Part shown: positions 32,119 to 33,329 of the stretch, in pieces
How positions within the stretch are numbered: the stretch's first letter is position 1
Layout of the letters: the number at the start of each line of letters is the position of its first letter
NCBI RefSeq assembly: GCF_023333585.1
Contig: NZ_JAIQZN010000077.1
Coordinates: 1-33,329 of the forward strand
Source of the DNA: Argonema antarcticum A004/B2
GTDB taxonomy: Bacteria > Cyanobacteriota > Cyanobacteriia > Cyanobacteriales > Aerosakkonemataceae
Direction: 5' to 3'
Length of the DNA: 33,329 nucleotides
The notes under the pieces: model-generated
What the model was told of the DNA's origin: nothing
The model's input: the letters and a program-made list of their open reading frames with translations, nothing else
Database searches by the model: none
Position numbers and translations under genes: made by a program

Positions 32119-32146
32119 CGCCTTATCATCCTTGTGAGATAAGGCG
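32119..32146 (+). terminator. orphan terminator-like hairpin in a divergent region
   Basis: CGCCTTATC / GATAAGGCG with a 10-base loop, followed by TTTC. It lies about 90 bases upstream of the FecR gene and about 175 from the outer-membrane protein start, both pointing away. It could be a leader attenuator or end a small RNA. The rest of 31945-32235 is AT-rich with no other clear signal. Confidence 0.5.
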
Positions 32147-32235
32147 TTTCAGTGGCGATTTTGTAGCATTGAGGTTAAGGGTATGCTTTTGTCTGCTTTG
32201 GTATGGGTTAAAAATTTCTGCTTTGGGGACGATCC

Positions 32236-33329
32236 ATGTCTCATAAGTTAGTTCTGCTTCTGGGCTTAATTTTATGGAGCGTAATGACGCTGCCTCTACC
32301 CAAAGAGGTAAGTGCCGAAATGCCTTTAAATAAAGGCGTTATTCAGAGTCTACGCAACCTCGTTCGGCTAATTCCGCAAAATCAAACAGGGCGTCCTGCC
32401 CGTGTATCCGATCCAATGAACCCTGGAGATTCTTTGACCACTGGGAGAGAATCTTTAGCAGAGTTGCGGTTCAACGACGGTTCTTTGGCAAGAGTTGGCG
32501 CACAAGCGGTATTTCAATTTCTGCCAAATACACGAACCTTGAGACTTTCAAATGGCACCGCACTGCTCCTGATTCCGCCGGGACGCGGGACAACGCGAGT
32601 GCAAACCCCCAACGCCAGAGCAGGAATTCGAGGTTCAGCTTTATTCGTGCGCTACAACCCCGACACTAACACCACAGTAGTAGGAGCCCTGACAAATAGC
32701 AACATCGAAGTATTTAATCAGAATGGTTCCCAACGGGAGGGGCTGCAAGCAGGACAGCTTGCGGTAATTATTAAAGACAGAATTGAACGCATATACGATT
32801 TTGATATCAAAACCTTTTATGAAACAAGCGATCTGGTTAGGGGACTAAACCTGACTCAGCCAGGTGATAAAGCCAATCCAGATGCGGCTATGGCAGAAGT
32901 TCAAGCTGAAACTTCTGCGGCAGTGGCAGCACAGGCTCCAATCACAGGCGAAGGCGTGATTGAAAATCCAGCTTTTGTCCAGCTGCCTGCCGGTTCATCA
33001 GATTTGCCTGGTGGTGGGAGTCCCATTGATAACCGTCCAGATACATCCAGGCCCGATCGAAATTTTGGAGTGCAGGACAGCCCAAATCCTTTAAATACCA
33101 ACCCAGCTTCCCAGACTCCCCCACTAGAAGGTGGAGAGATTCTGTCAAATCCGAACACTTCCCCACCACCACCACCAGCGCCACCACCAGCGCCACCACC
33201 AGCGCCACCACCAGCGCCGCCACCAGCGCCACCACCAGCGCCACCAGCGCCACCACCAGCGCCACCACCAGCGCCACCAGCGCCACCACCAGCGCCACCA
33301 GCGCCACCACCAGCGCCACCAGCGCCACC
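32236..33329 (+). CDS. FecR-domain exported protein with Pro/Ala repeat, truncated at window end
   Basis: Read directly from base 32236: no stop before the window edge, so the 3' end is missing (364 codons visible). A signal peptide is present (MSHKLVLLLGLILWSVMTL, cut after VSA). A FecR-like domain spans about 35-170: GDSLTTGRESLAELRFNDGS, ARVGAQAVFQFLPNTRTLRL, LLIPPGRGTTRVQTPNA and AGIRGSALFVRYNPDT. This is the common cyanobacterial form, not a TonB-linked sigma regulator. A linker rich in Asn, Pro and Gly leads to a Pro/Ala repeat from residue 310. GGGGA seven bases upstream supports the start. Such proteins sit in the periplasm or at the wall; the target is unknown. It is divergent from the predicted barrel protein. 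Confidence 0.88.
   Translation, partial: MSHKLVLLLGLILWSVMTLPLPKEVSAEMPLNKGVIQSLRNLVRLIPQNQTGRPARVSDPMNPGDSLTTGRESLAELRFNDGSLARVGAQAVFQFLPNTRTLRLSNGTALLLIPPGRGTTRVQTPNARAGIRGSALFVRYNPDTNTTVVGALTNSNIEVFNQNGSQREGLQAGQLAVIIKDRIERIYDFDIKTFYETSDLVRGLNLTQPGDKANPDAAMAEVQAETSAAVAAQAPITGEGVIENPAFVQLPAGSSDLPGGGSPIDNRPDTSRPDRNFGVQDSPNPLNTNPASQTPPLEGGEILSNPNTSPPPPPAPPPAPPPAPPPAPPPAPPPAPPAPPPAPPPAPPAPPPAPPAPPPAPPAP
33163..33329. repeat. 12/9-bp tandem repeat encoding Pro-Pro-Pro-Ala, running off the end
   Basis: Mixed GCGCCACCACCA and GCGCCACCA units, in frame with the FecR protein and read as PPPAP/PPAP. The array is cut by the window edge. The minus-strand frame through it (Val/Ala/Leu repeats) is not a gene. 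Confidence 0.95.

Noticed and set aside
32942-33328. Minus-strand ORF rich in Val, Ala and Leu
   Set aside because: It is the reverse reading of the Pro/Ala repeat of the FecR gene.

Overview
The window is cyanobacterial chromosomal DNA, most likely from a filamentous species. The signs are about two dozen HIP1 octamers (GCGATCGC) counted by eye over 33 kb, many heptanucleotide tandem repeats (STRRs), a secG-gpmI neighbourhood, a PetC-like Rieske protein, a Mo-nitrogenase_C-domain protein and a cyanobacterial-type FecR protein. I cannot name the species. Both ends lie inside short tandem repeats, which suggests a whole contig whose assembly stopped at repeats.

Layout. 1-3.6 kb: two 9-bp repeat arrays around a small unknown ORF, then an MFS exporter and a GT4 glycosyltransferase. 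3.8-7 kb (minus strand): a secreted matrixin-like metalloprotease, secG and gpmI. 7-8.6 kb: a long intergenic region with a lone terminator-like hairpin, then a DUF4394 PEP-CTERM protein. 8.6-10.4 kb: an ABC-F ATPase. 10.6-12.7 kb: an IS605-type element with matching end hairpins, a frameshifted tnpA and an apparently intact tnpB that lacks zinc-ribbon cysteines. 12.8-16.3 kb (minus strand): a lipoprotein sorbosone-dehydrogenase-like propeller, an MlaE-type permease and a Tat-type Rieske protein. 16.5-21.7 kb (plus strand): an MnmC-type methyltransferase, a REC-HD-GYP response regulator with a perfect CRP-type palindrome upstream, glmU-ynfA, a DUF29 protein and a Uma2 nuclease. 21.9-25.8 kb: isoaspartyl peptidase, a 48-residue DUF2256 protein, trmJ and a class A beta-lactamase-like serine hydrolase with repeat DNA in its reading frame. 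25.9-30.6 kb: obgE, a TerB/Mo-nitrogenase_C protein, a four-helix EamA/SMR protein, a methyltransferase and a sulfurtransferase. 30.7 kb to the end: an outer-membrane protein divergent from a FecR-domain protein cut by the window edge.

Most genes are housekeeping or envelope genes in units of one or two (glmU-ynfA is the clearest pair), and convergent junctions are usually closed by hairpins. The unusual content is between genes: at least a dozen heptamer arrays, several abutting or forming start and stop codons and one inside a gene; a four-copy dispersed hairpin repeat; and the IS605 element, whose left and right hairpins share a TACT loop and a bulged T and are each bounded by TCAC. No tRNA, rRNA or CRISPR array was seen.
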